DNA of 64,000 bases from Usnea hakonensis (Eukaryota > Ascomycota > Lecanoromycetes > Lecanorales > Parmeliaceae). Shown here piece by piece: positions 11,958 to 23,379 of this stretch (position 1 is its first letter; every line of letters starts with the position of its first letter). The stretch covers positions 248,001 to 312,000 of the forward strand of contig BLJB01000150.1 in the NCBI GenBank assembly GCA_013423325.1. Reading direction: 5' to 3'. Below the pieces are notes generated by a model. That model ran no database searches. It was not told the DNA's origin and worked only from the letters and a program-made list of their open reading frames with translations. The position numbers and the translations under genes are program-made.

Positions 11958-12773
11958 GAAATATTCGGATGAAGGGACTGTGTTTTAGCATAGCGAAGAT
12001 GGTTTGATTGTACTCTACCCATGATCTATGATATCCACACCCCCGTTCCAGCAAACCTCAACATGTGAATAAAACTTTCTCGGCTATATGCCAAAGGCCA
12101 TTGACAAGCAACGAGCCATATGAACAGAGCCAGTCGAAACCGACATATTTCCCGAAGAGTTTCAGGCACCCTCGACCGTTGAACTTCCCCATCATCCACC
12201 ACCCATTCCAAAAATCCCTCGACTCCCATATCCCCGAATCATGCCTCACAATATGCGTCCTTCCATTCCAGCCAAACAAGTACAAAACATACCTCCCTTT
12301 CTCCCTCTCGAATCTCATCCCAAAAAAGCCATATATGAACCAAATCCCAAATCCCTCACAGAAACCAAAGAGGCACACACAGAACAGCCGTAAGGTAAGT
12401 AATATGAAGCTTATCACGGTCTACGAGTCGTATACCCGCTGCAAGGAAATATCTGGGGTCTTGCAGGTGAAGATTGAGAAGAGCGAGCAAGCTCGGTTCT
12501 ACATCCTCAGCAATCCCTATCGATTACCTGACATACGGTACCCTTGCCCCTCCCATCTCTCAACGCCGCAATCCACTTTCCCAGAACCGTGTTTCGTCAA
12601 GATTATTGTACGAGTACATAGCCCCCCGTCTCCACGACAGCGGATGCTTTTCCAGACAAGATATATATCTACCACCCTCCCCCCCTCTTCCCAAAACAAA
12701 GCATCCTCAAACCCCCTCAGACCGCTATCCTCTTGTGAATCACTCTACACTTCCCCATCGCCGAAGACGCATC
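11958..12773. other. convergent intergenic region, composition-biased
   Basis: This lies between the dipeptidase stop and the patatin-like stop. Pyrimidine-rich plus-strand sequence keeps long frames open on both strands, but none carries a motif. A plus-strand stretch from an ATG at 12408 (MKLITVYESYTRC) is mildly protein-like, but I cannot support a gene. Confidence 0.35.
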
Positions 12774-14264
12774 TCACCCTCCCCTCCCCTCCTCGCTCGC
12801 CCTCCTTACCCCACCGCCTCCAACCCACCGCTCCCACCCCTCCGTCCCCGCCCGACGCCTCCGCTTCCTCACCAAACAAGTCGCCCAGTCACGCAATTCA
12901 GCTGCTCTAATCCCATCCTTGCTGAACGAGGAAGCAGTCATTTGGTCAATATGATCGAGGTCCGCTTCGAGCGCGGAGGTGGTGTTGTTTTTGGGCTTGG
13001 GTTTGCGATCCTTTGCATTGGGGATGATATTTTGAGGGGTGCTGCTGCTGCTGCTGCTGCTGCTACTGGTATCGTCGATGGCGGCGGAGGTGGCGGATAG
13101 TGGTAGTGGTGATGCACCGTCAAGACGATCGTAATGCCGGAGGACATGGCGTTGGGCGTCGAAGCGGAGGGATTGGGCTTCGAGATCGTTGTGCACGGTC
13201 CGGATCTGTTTCGCCATTTGGGAGTGCAGAAACCCAGCGATGGGGTCGTCAGCTGGCTTATCAGTATGTGTTGGTGCGAATACATCATCGACTGCAGCGC
13301 CAATGCTCAGCAGATCGATAACGAGACCCTCCTCGTCCCCACCCACGCTATGCCCCTCGGATCCTTGGACCGCGTCGTCGTCCTCGTCGCCCAAAAGTAG
13401 TGGCGAGGACCTTTCTTTCTTCAGCGTCCGAGACACCTCTACGAGAACCGTCCGGCTCGGATTAGCGTAATAATGCTTGGCGGCGCAGTAGGATTCGCGG
13501 GACGGGGGCTCCGCGAGCGAGAAGCACTGCGAGAGGACATGCTTGATGGATAGGTTGGAAACGGTCTCGTCGGAACGGAGGGTGTCCAATCCGGGACCAC
13601 AGCCGCAGACGACGGTGTGGCAGCGCTCGGGATCGGATCGGAGGGATCTGCTGTCTTCATTGGGGGTCGGCCACGCGGGGACCAGTTTCTTGAAATGGGT
13701 TTTCAGACATTTTGCCGCCGGGTCCTTTGCTGAGAGGAAAGGGTTGCTATAGGCGAGCTGACGACCAGCGAGCAAGATATCAATGCAGATTTCTCGGTAT
13801 GTGGCAATGGCGTCGCCGACGCTCATCCTATACCGACCCAACATCACAGCCACGACACCCCCCGTGCCCACCCCAGCCACGTAATCGAAATAATGACACA
13901 CCCGGCCCCGAAACACGGGCCCATCATCCAGACCACCAGCAACGCTCATCTCGCCAAGATCCGAGGACCCAAGCGCCGACGCACACGTGCTAGAAGTGGC
14001 CTCTACATCAAACGCCCGCTCGACCTTCGCAACATCTTCCATGAGCGCCCGCAGGATGACAAGGCTCCTGTATCCTTCGATGAACCCCTGCAATGTGAGA
14101 GAACATCCTCTAATGCCGCCACCGTCGATGCTGAGGATCGTCTTGGTGCGCCATTCGTCTGTGCTGAGGCGCGGAAAGGGGCTTCGGGGGCGTTTGCCGC
14201 CGGTGCGACTGGGGTTGTGGGGAAGTTCTTTGTTGTCGAAGCGCACGGTCTTCTGGTCCGCCAT
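12774..14264 (-). CDS. Patatin-like phospholipase-fold protein, predicted catalytically inactive
   Basis: Single-exon 496-residue protein of the fungal patatin-like family. Start is the ATG at 14264; the frame is open a little further but without another ATG. The oxyanion-hole motif GGGIRG is intact at residues 48-53. The nucleophile elbow, normally G-x-S-x-G in the context FDY-x-x-G, reads FDYVAGVGTGG: the serine position (residue 133, codon 13868-13866) is glycine, GGC. The second catalytic motif, normally D-G-G/A ahead of NNPS, reads YCAAKHYYANPS, so the aspartate is alanine. An 11-residue stretch is inserted directly after GGGIRG. The C-terminal part is low-complexity, with a poly-Ser run encoded by the GCT repeat at 13041-13064. 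Hydrolysis by the usual dyad is not expected; a binding or regulatory role, or early decay, is possible. Confidence 0.75.
   Translation of the reverse strand: MADQKTVRFDNKELPHNPSRTGGKRPRSPFPRLSTDEWRTKTILSIDGGGIRGCSLTLQGFIEGYRSLVILRALMEDVAKVERAFDVEATSSTCASALGSSDLGEMSVAGGLDDGPVFRGRVCHYFDYVAGVGTGGVVAVMLGRYRMSVGDAIATYREICIDILLAGRQLAYSNPFLSAKDPAAKCLKTHFKKLVPAWPTPNEDSRSLRSDPERCHTVVCGCGPGLDTLRSDETVSNLSIKHVLSQCFSLAEPPSRESYCAAKHYYANPSRTVLVEVSRTLKKERSSPLLLGDEDDDAVQGSEGHSVGGDEEGLVIDLLSIGAAVDDVFAPTHTDKPADDPIAGFLHSQMAKQIRTVHNDLEAQSLRFDAQRHVLRHYDRLDGASPLPLSATSAAIDDTSSSSSSSSSTPQNIIPNAKDRKPKPKNNTTSALEADLDHIDQMTASSFSKDGIRAAELRDWATCLVRKRRRRAGTEGWERWVGGGGVRRASEEGRGG
13041..13064. repeat. (GCT)8 trinucleotide repeat, coding poly-Ser
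   Basis: Eight perfect GCT units on the plus strand, read as AGC serine codons on the minus strand within the patatin-like gene. Likely length-variable between strains. Confidence 0.9.
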
Positions 14265-14337
14265 GTCGCTCCAGGCGTATGGGGCCAATGAGATTGAGAG
14301 TGGAAGCTTGAGGAGGGTCGATGATGGGGCTTAGAGA

Positions 14338-14756
14338 ATGTTTGTAAGTGAGCTCCCCGAGATTCGAGGCCCAGCCACGAATTGAGGATAGCTTGGAGAG
14401 TTATCGCCGCAGATCAACGACTCCTACAAATCAAGAAAATTAGAGATCAAGTTCCAGGCGTTACGTGGCCAGACGTCGTTCACACAACTCTCGCAGAAGC
14501 CGAGAAGTTGCAACGACTAGGAACTGTGCCAGCACAGTCGCCAATCAAACCGCTGTCAAAGACGATACCAAAGGCCGTACCAGCAGCCGGAGCTCCTCCG
14601 AAGAAACGTATCCCGTCACCTAGAAACCCTTTCGTCAAGACAGCGATCAGCGCTCTCACCAGGCGGCCTCGGAAGAAACGAACACGCCGAACACGCAAGA
14701 ATGGCCGTCGACCCGCAGAGCGAGGTGGGAGCAGCGGACGGCGCAAGAAGAGGTGA
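14338..14756 (+). CDS. doubtful small basic protein, divergent from the patatin-like gene
   Basis: An open frame of 107 codons (14436-14756) has no ATG of its own. It could be joined to a two-codon exon at 14338-14343 by an intron with a consensus GTAAGT donor and an acceptor at 14435. That would give a 108-residue protein starting MFKIRDQVPGVTWPDVV and ending in a very Arg/Lys-rich tail. No family is recognised. A minus-strand ATG frame (14957 down to 14616) overlaps the second half, so at most one of the two is likely to be real. I give this low weight. Confidence 0.2.
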
Positions 14757-15553
14757 CGCGCCGTTCAACGGCGATTTGGAAGCGCGGCGATGGCTAAGGG
14801 TTTCCAGTATCTGTTGTAGTAGCTTTCGGATGGGCAGCACCCTGGAGGCTGAGCTGTATTCGGGGAAAAAGGTAATGCCGCTCTCAAGGTTGTTAGTCAT
14901 GGGGATCTTGTTTTTCTTCAGAGTCGGAATTGTGATGTGAAGGGAGATAGAAGTCATTAGAGGTAAGACGTTGGATTTGGTGAGCTTTTATACCTTGGAC
15001 ATAGGAGGGAGACGCTCTGCTCAGGTAGGTCAGAGGTGAGATATTCGAGTAGCGCATCATTCGGCGCACACATTGGGCCAGGTGGTTCCCACCCACTCAT
15101 TTGAGCTGCTGCATGAGAGATTGGAACTGAGGAGGTGCCGATGAGAAGGGAACAGCGAGCCATGGGAAGCTGTGTGAGATAACGTCCGTAACCTGTTTCA
15201 GGCGAAACGATGCCTCACAAATGACCGCCCTCAAGTATGAAACGCACAGAAGAAAAAAAACCCAACGATGACACCTTGCAGAACAAACACTGCTTGTTTG
15301 AAATAATTTCTAATATCGCAAGATCATGTCATTCAATGGCATGAAAGCCCCCAGAACATGTCCGTAGAACTTTGCAGACATAAAACGCCTCGGATTTATG
15401 CCCTAAATTTTTGTAAATCGAAAAAAGTCCGCCTGGCCATCACGGCCATAACCAAATACGCCGAAAGAGTCTTGTCGAACTCGCCTCCCTAGTCACGACA
15501 TGAATGGGAAATCGCTGCAAGGTATATAGCAGGAGATTAATAAATCAATAATT
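14757..15553. other. intergenic region with competing short frames
   Basis: Two minus-strand ATG frames lie here: 15163-14957, beginning MARCSLLIGTSSVPIS, and 14957 leftwards, beginning MTSISLHITIP. They cannot be spliced together in phase at the only obvious donor (about 14995). No motif supports either. The rest includes the 3' end of the Opy2 gene. Confidence 0.3.
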
Positions 15554-17094
15554 TCAAGGCGTCCTCGCCGCGTTCGCGTCTGAGAATGGGCCTTCGCCCT
15601 TGGTATCTCGTCCAGTCCAAGCGGTCATAACGTTTCCCATACTCCCCAGCCCGCCATGTCTGGGCTCTCTAGAGGCTCGCCTAGTAGCTTCTTCGATGAT
15701 CTGATTCAGACTTCCGGATCGTTTGTGTTTCTTCTTTTGCTCCTTGCTCACGAATTGGCGAGCTTGACTGTCTGGCGAAGAGGAAGACGATATCATAGCT
15801 GGAGAATGTCTTAGGTCAGGTGCTGATGACGGAGATCGAGCTGGAGGATCCATGGATCTCGACGAAAGCGAGGCGCTTTTGGCGAATTGAGGTAGCTTTT
15901 CGTGGCCCATTAAACTTTGATCTGCAGGAGAATCTTCGTCGCTGCTAGAGGCATCGTCAAAAGTTGACGATTCAGGGTTATGACGTGAGCTTGCCACTGA
16001 AGCGTGTCGTTCTAATTTGATTGGAGACATATCCGAGCTTTCACTAATTATGAGAGGACCGGGGCTCGCGGCAACGGGAGTACTGTTCTGCTGAAATTTT
16101 GTGACATTTACGGCTTTGGGGACGCCCAGTCGTGCGACAATTGGACTGTTGGTGTTTGTCTTTGAAAGATCGTGCCTCTTGCGATCCATCCCTGGAAGTG
16201 GTGGAGTGGCAGATCTTGATTCAACAGGGCTGTTCCTTCCGTTTGACCTAACAGCGACGGGGTTGGCTCTACCGCGAATAGCCGTTTGGGCAGGTATGGC
16301 ATTGACTACAGCACTACCTCGGTAGGCCGTCGATTGGAAACTACCTCGAGGCATGCTTGGCGCTAGGCTGGATCTAGCGTACGAGACCCTGTCAACTGTA
16401 TAGTCTGAACAAGTGGAGTCCCGTAGGTCGCTAGGCATGAAGAAGTGCTGGTCCTGTTGGTGAGGCTGTGGAGTCCCTGCTGGGGAGAAGGCTGGTATGG
16501 GTGGTACCGGCGGGATAAGATCCGGTGTGGAATCAACGGATCGGTTTGTGACTCCTGGTATGTAGGCTATTTGGATGACGTTGGAAGCTCTGGTCAGTAC
16601 AGTAGATGCCACTGAGCGTACTGAGTGCACCGAGGCACGAGCTTCCCTTTGCATGTCAAAGTCGTCCCTGCTCTTTTCCGTAGATTCCTCTTCTTGCCAG
16701 TCGTTTTCTTCAAACCGTGCTCTTCTTGTTTTGATGCAAAATCTCCAGACCAAGAACGTCATCAGGCATACAACAGCAACGCCCCCTATGACACCTCCTG
16801 CAATAGGACCTGCCGCTGGCCCAGAGCTTGTCGGCACTGATGTAGGCTGGGCTCCCGATTTCGCCGTGCACATGGTCACGGCACATGAATTGCATCCTCC
16901 TGCTATAAGGGAACAAATCTCGTCTGAAGCACACGTTGGACACGGGGGAGACGTTTGAGGGCATGTGGCGCATCGTCGAAAAAGGTGTGGTGCACTGAGA
17001 TCCACTTCTACAGAGATGGCGTTAGACTCGAATACCGGTAGAACTTTGTTAACAATCAATGCTTACCAAACCGACCGAGACCATAGAGGTCCAT
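15554..17094 (-). CDS. opy2: Opy2-like membrane anchor protein
   Basis: Plasma-membrane anchor that recruits the Ste50-Ste11 MAPK module in the HOG and filamentation pathways. Two exons, 17094-17067 and 17007-15554, give 1482 nt, 493 residues. The assembled start is MDLYGLGRFEVDLSAPH. Residues 22-56 form the Opy2 extracellular domain with eight cysteines (CATCPQTSPPCPTC, then CSL, CNSC, C). A single membrane helix lies at about 78-98 (GGVIGGVAVVCLMTFLVW), followed by a long Ser/Pro-rich cytoplasmic tail with acidic clusters, including DDASSSDEDSP. There is no cleaved signal peptide, consistent with the family. Without the 28-nt first exon the frame starts at a TTG. It is divergent from the chitin synthase gene across 2.8 kb. 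Confidence 0.86.
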
Positions 17095-19861
17095 CGTTGT
17101 TCTGATAGTGCGAGGTGTAGCAACTCTAATAGAAAAATCCGTCTACCAGAGGCTTGTTGTCATCCAGGAGGCTCAATAGCCAGTCGTTACGAGAGAGACC
17201 CTCGGTAGATCAATGATTAGGGCTCTGGAAGCGTATGGGCCGTACGTAGAATAAAAGAGTGTCTGACCCTGCTCAGGTGGTTTTCAGACTCTATTTCGGT
17301 ATGTTTTGAGCTTTAGAAGGGCGAGGAACAAAGGACTCAAAGACTGGCTCGTTAGTTCCCGACGGTGCTGAATAAACGATGCGATGACTCCGACGTGATG
17401 TAAAAGAGTGACTGTCGGATGATGTCCTCGTGCGTTTCCGTTGGGCGCTTCGTTATTATTATCAAGGTGTTGTGTGCGACTTGATATGCGGCGTAGTTGG
17501 GGGGGCGCAAGTTGAGTGCTTCGTACTAAGTGGAGCAGGTTCCTCCTCACTGCGATGGTACTGTTGACCCTTGCATGCCACGAGCTTAAAAATGTGCCAT
17601 TGTCGTGAATTAAATCGGGGTAATTTAGTATTTCGGTGCGATGGTGGAGATGAGGAGCAGGTTGCTGACCGTGCTGGAGGAGAAGGAGAGAAGGAGGAGG
17701 AGCAGGAGTAGGCAGGACAATCTTTTGGGACGGGACGAGGGAAGAGGCAACGGGGGTTTTTGATTGGGTAAGATTTTTACCTTTTCAGGCTTTTCAGTGC
17801 CTCATTTACTAGTAAATAGTCCATCTAAATTGGCTCCAATATTCTGTAATCTGGACGTAGTAAGGTAGACTACTATTTAGTAGTAGTATTTTTAAAGTAC
17901 TTGTACCTCCTCTAGGTAAAATAAGTACCTCGTACCATGGTAATCTAAGCCATTCTGCCTATAAGACATGAGGGCTGTGAGCGGAAATTGCAATTGCGGG
18001 CTGTTCCACCAGTCCCACGAGTCCTTGTACTAAAATAGAAAGAATAAGATGAACCGTCCATACATTACTCCGTACCTTAGCTTACAGTATTTGAAGTAAT
18101 CTTACTCTAGAGTGGTACCTCTAGGCCCTGATCTACACTCACTTGCCCAATGACCAATGATCAAATAACTCGTGTTCCGTGTCCTATCACTCTGAGCCTT
18201 CAGCCTGAGTAGAAGCCAAAAGAAAGTCAATGCCATGCCCATCCCCCGCAACTGATTCTCATGAAATTTGGCACACCTCGTGATTGGGTGCTTAATTCAC
18301 CGCTCCCTACACGCGCAACGGTCACGCATATAACCGCCCCGATTAGATATCAATTTCTCCGCATTCAACTCACTTTCCCACCATGTAGCATCATGTAGGA
18401 CTCCCAATCTAGAAGTCATCTTATCACGCTTGAGCATCCCCATATTTCTATGCATACACGAGTAGACTTGATCCGCAAAGAGAGGAGAGGCCTGAGAGTC
18501 TTATCTATTCTTTGCATCTGCGTGCGTTAGTTACTGTACGAGTACGTACCTAGAGCCGATGATAAAGTACGTAGCAATGAAGCCTCATGTTATGCGCTTT
18601 CCGATAAGACACGTGGATCTGATCTAAGTCTTCCAGTCGGCTTGAGCTGATCTGCACATCGGAGCAGCAATACTCCGTATGCAGGCTTGCTTATTATTTA
18701 CTTATTCTGCTTTCAATAATCTTCAGAGAAATCAGGTACCTACTTTACTGCAACAATCTTGCGTCTCCCCCTGTATGAGTGCATCAAATCAAATAGTACA
18801 ACACATAAAGTACCCAAGTACCTCAGGCATATTTGTGCATCGAATTATTCAGCTGTCCAATCAATCGGATTTAGACCCTAGTAACATATCTTTGTAATAG
18901 AAGTCTAAGCTTCTCATGATGCTTTTATTCCGCAAATGAACAGCCAGCTATGGGGTGCATTCTTGAGACTGGACAGCAGGCTCTTATAATTTATGGCGAA
19001 TGAAGCGCCGTTGAAAGGTTAAGGGCTAGACAAAGTGAAGAGTACACGATCGGATCGTATAGGCGAATACATATTAAAGAATGCAAGGTACGATCAAGAC
19101 ATCAAACTTCAACTTCTCATTGTCGGCATTCTTTTATTATGATTTATGTCAACAGGGCTACAATTAGCATCGATCCCTTTTGAAGCATGGCAACATTGTC
19201 TCCAACAATTGATCTAAACGAGTCTTGAAGGCAAAGCACACAGCCCGTGGGTTAAGAGGAACTGAGGAAGTCATGCTGTGTTGCTATTTTTGGGAATTCG
19301 TACTTTACTTACCTTAGACATCAGGGGTCAGCACGGTCATAAAAGGAACAAAGAACGCGTACTTTGGATCTTGCCGGAATCGGCGAGTCGTTTTAAGACT
19401 TCACTGCTATAATCAAGTGAAATAGTACATTGACCCTCAAGAGTCAAGAAAAATTCGATCAGTCTATCTATCGTAACAAGGAATCGCCGTGTGTAATGTT
19501 TCTTACCCTCCAAGCTTGCTGTGGCGGCCTCTGTATCTGATTGGTTAAGCCACATCTGGAGAAATAGATCCCCCGGTCACTAAAACAAACAAGTCAAACA
19601 GGCGAGACAGGCCCCTGATCTTCTGCGTCTTCACCTTCTTCTCCACCCATATCCTTTTGACTATCCACTGTGACAGGCGTATAAGCAAGTCACAGGAAAG
19701 ATAAAGACAGCTATACGCTATTTGCTGAGCACTGTCTCCTCAAGCCCTGGCGGCTGTAAACAGCGTCTAACATTTTGCTTCACAAACACCAACCACTTCG
19801 ATTTTTGCTTCCCAACGCCCCTATCGTCCCTCTATATCATCATCTGATCCCTCACGCCTAA
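17095..19861. promoter_or_regulatory. 2.8-kb divergent upstream region of opy2 and the class III chitin synthase gene
   Basis: No convincing coding exon is present on either strand. The stretch 17800-18150 has many short AGTA/GTACCT-like motifs and is AT-richer than the flanking genes. Both neighbours transcribe outward, so their promoters and upstream elements must lie here; one could also expect a long 5' untranslated leader for the chitin synthase gene. Confidence 0.45.
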
Positions 19862-22800
19862 ATGGCTCACCGAGAGTCTCCTGGAGCTGAGGGTCATGAA
19901 GAGGACTACCGCCTGCACGACCTGCCCGCTGGCAATGTTAGTATTGTGTCTCAAGCTCCTCCGGCTCGTCGCTTACACTCGACACAGCAATATCATCTTC
20001 CTCCCCACGAAGGATCGGACGATGAAGATGAACGAGCCCTCTTGCCACACGGCCAGGGCCCTTTCAATGGGCCATTCGATGAGCCTCACTCAGGACTTGC
20101 AACTCCTCCTATCAGACCCGCATCGAACTACACTCTGACGGAGTCATACGTTGGGGATCACAGGTCACAAGCGCCTCCGTATAACGGATATCACCGAGAT
20201 GGCTACAGCTCGAATCTTGCTGACCCCACAGCCGCGTTTGGTGTGCCTGGGCGAGCGCCATCTCCATATGAGAGAAGTGAAACCAGCTCTACAGAAGCAT
20301 GGAAGCAGAGACAAGTACCTGGAGCAAATGGCTTGAAGCGATACGCGACTCGGAAAGTGAAACTCGCTCAGTCGGTCCTTAGTGTGGACTATCCAGTTCC
20401 CAGTGCTATCCAGAACGCTGTGCAGGCCAAGTACAGGAGCGATTTAGAGGGAGGCAGTGAAGAATTTTCACATCTGAGGTGTACGCTTAATTGGAGACCA
20501 AGAAACTGCTGCCGCTAATCATGTTCAGATACCGCTGCAACCTGCGATCCTAATGAGTTCACCCTGAAGAATGGCTACAATCTTCGACCAGCCATGTACA
20601 ACCGCCACACCGAACTTCTAATAGCCATCACGTACTACAATGAGGACAAAGTATTGACTGCGCGTACCCTTCACGGTGTCATGCTCAACATCCGCGACAT
20701 TGTCAATATCAAGAAGACTGAGTTCTGGAATAAAGGCGGCCCAGCTTGGCAGAAGATTGTAGTATGTCTGGTCTTCGATGGGATCGATCCTTGCGACAAG
20801 GAAACCCTGGATGTGCTGGCAACGATTGGCATCTATCAAGATGGTGTGATGAAGAAGGACGTTGACGGGAAAGAAACCACAGCTCATATCTTCGAATACA
20901 CCACGCAACTTTCGGTCACGCCCAACCAGAAGCTCATACAGCCACCACCGCCACAGGATGATGGTCCTAGTACGCTACCTCCGGTGCAAATGATCTTTTG
21001 TCTGAAACAAAAGAATAGCAAGAAAATCAACTCTCACCGATGGCTATTCAATGCTTTTGGTAAAATTCTGAACCCGGAAGTCTGCATCCTTCTGGACGCC
21101 GGGACCAAGCCAGGGCCGAAATCGCTACTTGCGCTGTGGGAAGCTTTCTACAACGATAAGGATCTTGGTGGAGCTTGTGGAGAGATTCATGCTATGCTGG
21201 GTCAAGGATGGAAAAACCTGTTAAATCCTTTGGTGGCAGCCCAGAACTTTGAATATAAGATCAGCAACATCCTAGACAAGCCCCTGGAAAGCTCCTTCGG
21301 ATACGTCAGCGTTCTTCCTGGAGCGTTCTCTGCGTACCGATTTCGTGCTATTATGGGACGTCCCCTCGATCAGTATTTCCATGGGGATCACACTGCAACA
21401 AAGATCAATAGGGGAAAAGGTATCGAGAACATGAATATTTTCAAGAAGAACATGTTCTTGGCCGAAGATCGAATCCTGTGTTTCGAACTCGTCGCCAAAG
21501 CTGGATCGAAGTGGCATTTGACCTACGTAAAGGCGTCAAAAGGCGAGACTGACGTTCCTGAAGGCGGTCCCGAATTCATCGGGCAACGACGGAGATGGCT
21601 CAACGGCTCCTTTGCAGCCAGCATCTACTCACTGATGCATTTCGGCAGGATGTACAAAAGTAGTCACAATATTGTGCGCATGTTTTTCTTTCATGTTCAA
21701 TTGATTTACAACGTCTTCTCGGTGTTTCTTTCGTGGTTCTCACTCGGTCAGTAATCTCAAGGATCAAAACTAGGATTTAGAGATCTAACAAATGCTCCAG
21801 CTTCATTTTGGCTCACAACTAGTGTCATCATGAATCTTGTTGGAACTCCGGGTTTAGCAAATCAGGGCAAAGCCTTTCCTTTTGGCAACACAGTTACACC
21901 GGTCGTCAATACAGTACTGCAGTACCTTTATCTTGGCTGTGTCCTCCTGCAATTCATTCTAGCTCTGGGAAACAGGCCCAAAGGGTAGGTGAATCCCGAT
22001 TCCGCCTTACAACGCTTCGTTGACCGTACGTATAGATCGAGATGGACATATATTATGTCATTCGTGCTCTTCGCCATCGTACAAGTCTATATTGTGGTAC
22101 TGTCGATGTACCTGGTGGTCCGAGCTCTCAGTGGCCACAACGAAGAACAACTTAATACTCATGATGGTCTTGATGATTTCTTCAAGTCTTTCTTTTCATC
22201 TTCGAGTTCGGGTATCATTGTCATTGCTTTGGCAGCTACCTTCGGACTGTACTTCGTGGCTTCCTTTATGTATCTGGATCCGTGGCACATGTTCACTTCA
22301 TTCCCTCAGTATCTTTGTCTCATGTCGTCCTATGTCAACATCCTCAACGTTTATGCTTTCAGCAATTGGCACGACGTGTCGTGGGGAACCAAAGGTTCTG
22401 ATAAGGCCGACGCTCTGCCATCAGCACAAACAACGAAAACAGGAGACGGTAAAGTCGCCGTTATTGAGGAGCCTGACAAACCTCAAGCGGATATTGATAG
22501 CCAATTCGAAATTACGGTCAAGCGTGCGTTGGCCGAGTTCCACCCACCGGTAGTCGTCGAGAAGAAAACCTTGGAGGATTCGTACAAAAGCTTCAGAACG
22601 AAACTAGTCACAGCATGGATTTTCTCAAACGCCTTGCTTGCTGTTGGCATTACGAGCAGCGATTTGACTTCGCTAGGATTCTCGGTACGGGACTTTGATC
22701 CTTTGAGTGCACGAAGATTTTGCTGACGAGAGCTTGCAGAATAGTGCGACAAACCGGACGTCGAATTTCTTCCGGGCCCTGCTATGGTCTACAGCTGGGC

Positions 22801-22877
22801 TAGCCTTGATCCGATTTGCTGGATGCTGCTGGTTCCTGGGCAAGTCCGGTTTGCTGTGCTGTTTCAATCGGAGGTAA
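19862..22877 (+). CDS. chsB: Chitin synthase, class III (GT2 family)
   Basis: Processive beta-1,4-GlcNAc transferase of the plasma membrane, making cell-wall chitin at growing tips. Five exons (19862-20480, 20529-21746, 21801-21984, 22036-22684, 22740-22877) give 2808 nt, 935 residues. After a disordered N-terminus (MAHRESPGAEGHEEDYRL...) comes the catalytic core: NGYNLRPAMYNRHTELLIAIT, LLDAGTKPG, EDR near residue 519 and QRRRWLNGSF near 559. Membrane helices follow, beginning FFFHVQLIYNVFSVFLSWF, and the protein ends in a Cys-rich CCWFLGKSGLLCCFNRR tail. The sequence around KPLESSFGYVSVLPGAFSAYR is typical of class III (Aspergillus chsB/chsG, Neurospora chs-1). Class assignment is from recalled family features, not an alignment. 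Confidence 0.93.
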
Positions 22878-23379
22878 AAAAGGATCATGGTTGACGTCTA
22901 TCAAAGCGTTGGTGGTGTGTGTGCATATTGCATTGTCAGCGATGTGCCTGTGTGAGCCGCATGAGGAGTACAGCATTTGCAAATTGACCTGGCGTGTAAT
23001 GAATCTCAACATTTGATAAGCAGCAAAAGCAATATGACAGTCATGCCAACATCTCTGTGTCAGCTTCATAATTCTGAGTGATCAGATACTGCTAGTAGGC
23101 AATTTTGAAGCTAAAGTAAAGATCCCGTGACGGATTGCCTCTGCAACTGTTTTAGATAAGGTAGGTACACATCAACCTTTGATTATCTACCTTAGTGATA
23201 TTACAACTGTAACATACTGCTCAAGTAATACCAGACCCATTCGAGCGCAATCATATCTACCAGCAACCAACCCTCCAATCATATCGACACGCCAAAGGTC
23301 TCGTCAAATACAAATCATTCCAAACCAACGCTTTGAGCTCACAACCATTTCTAATTGCAAGCCTTTAGAAGTCGCCAAT
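22878..23379. other. intergenic region, chs to ubc12
   Basis: 3' end of the chitin synthase gene and promoter of the ubc12 gene. No gene seen. Confidence 0.5.

Noticed and set aside
12065..12910. Plus-strand open frame of 281 codons
   Set aside because: It begins at GTG, is dominated by Pro/Ser from a pyrimidine-rich strand, carries no domain and overlaps the 3' end of the patatin-like gene.
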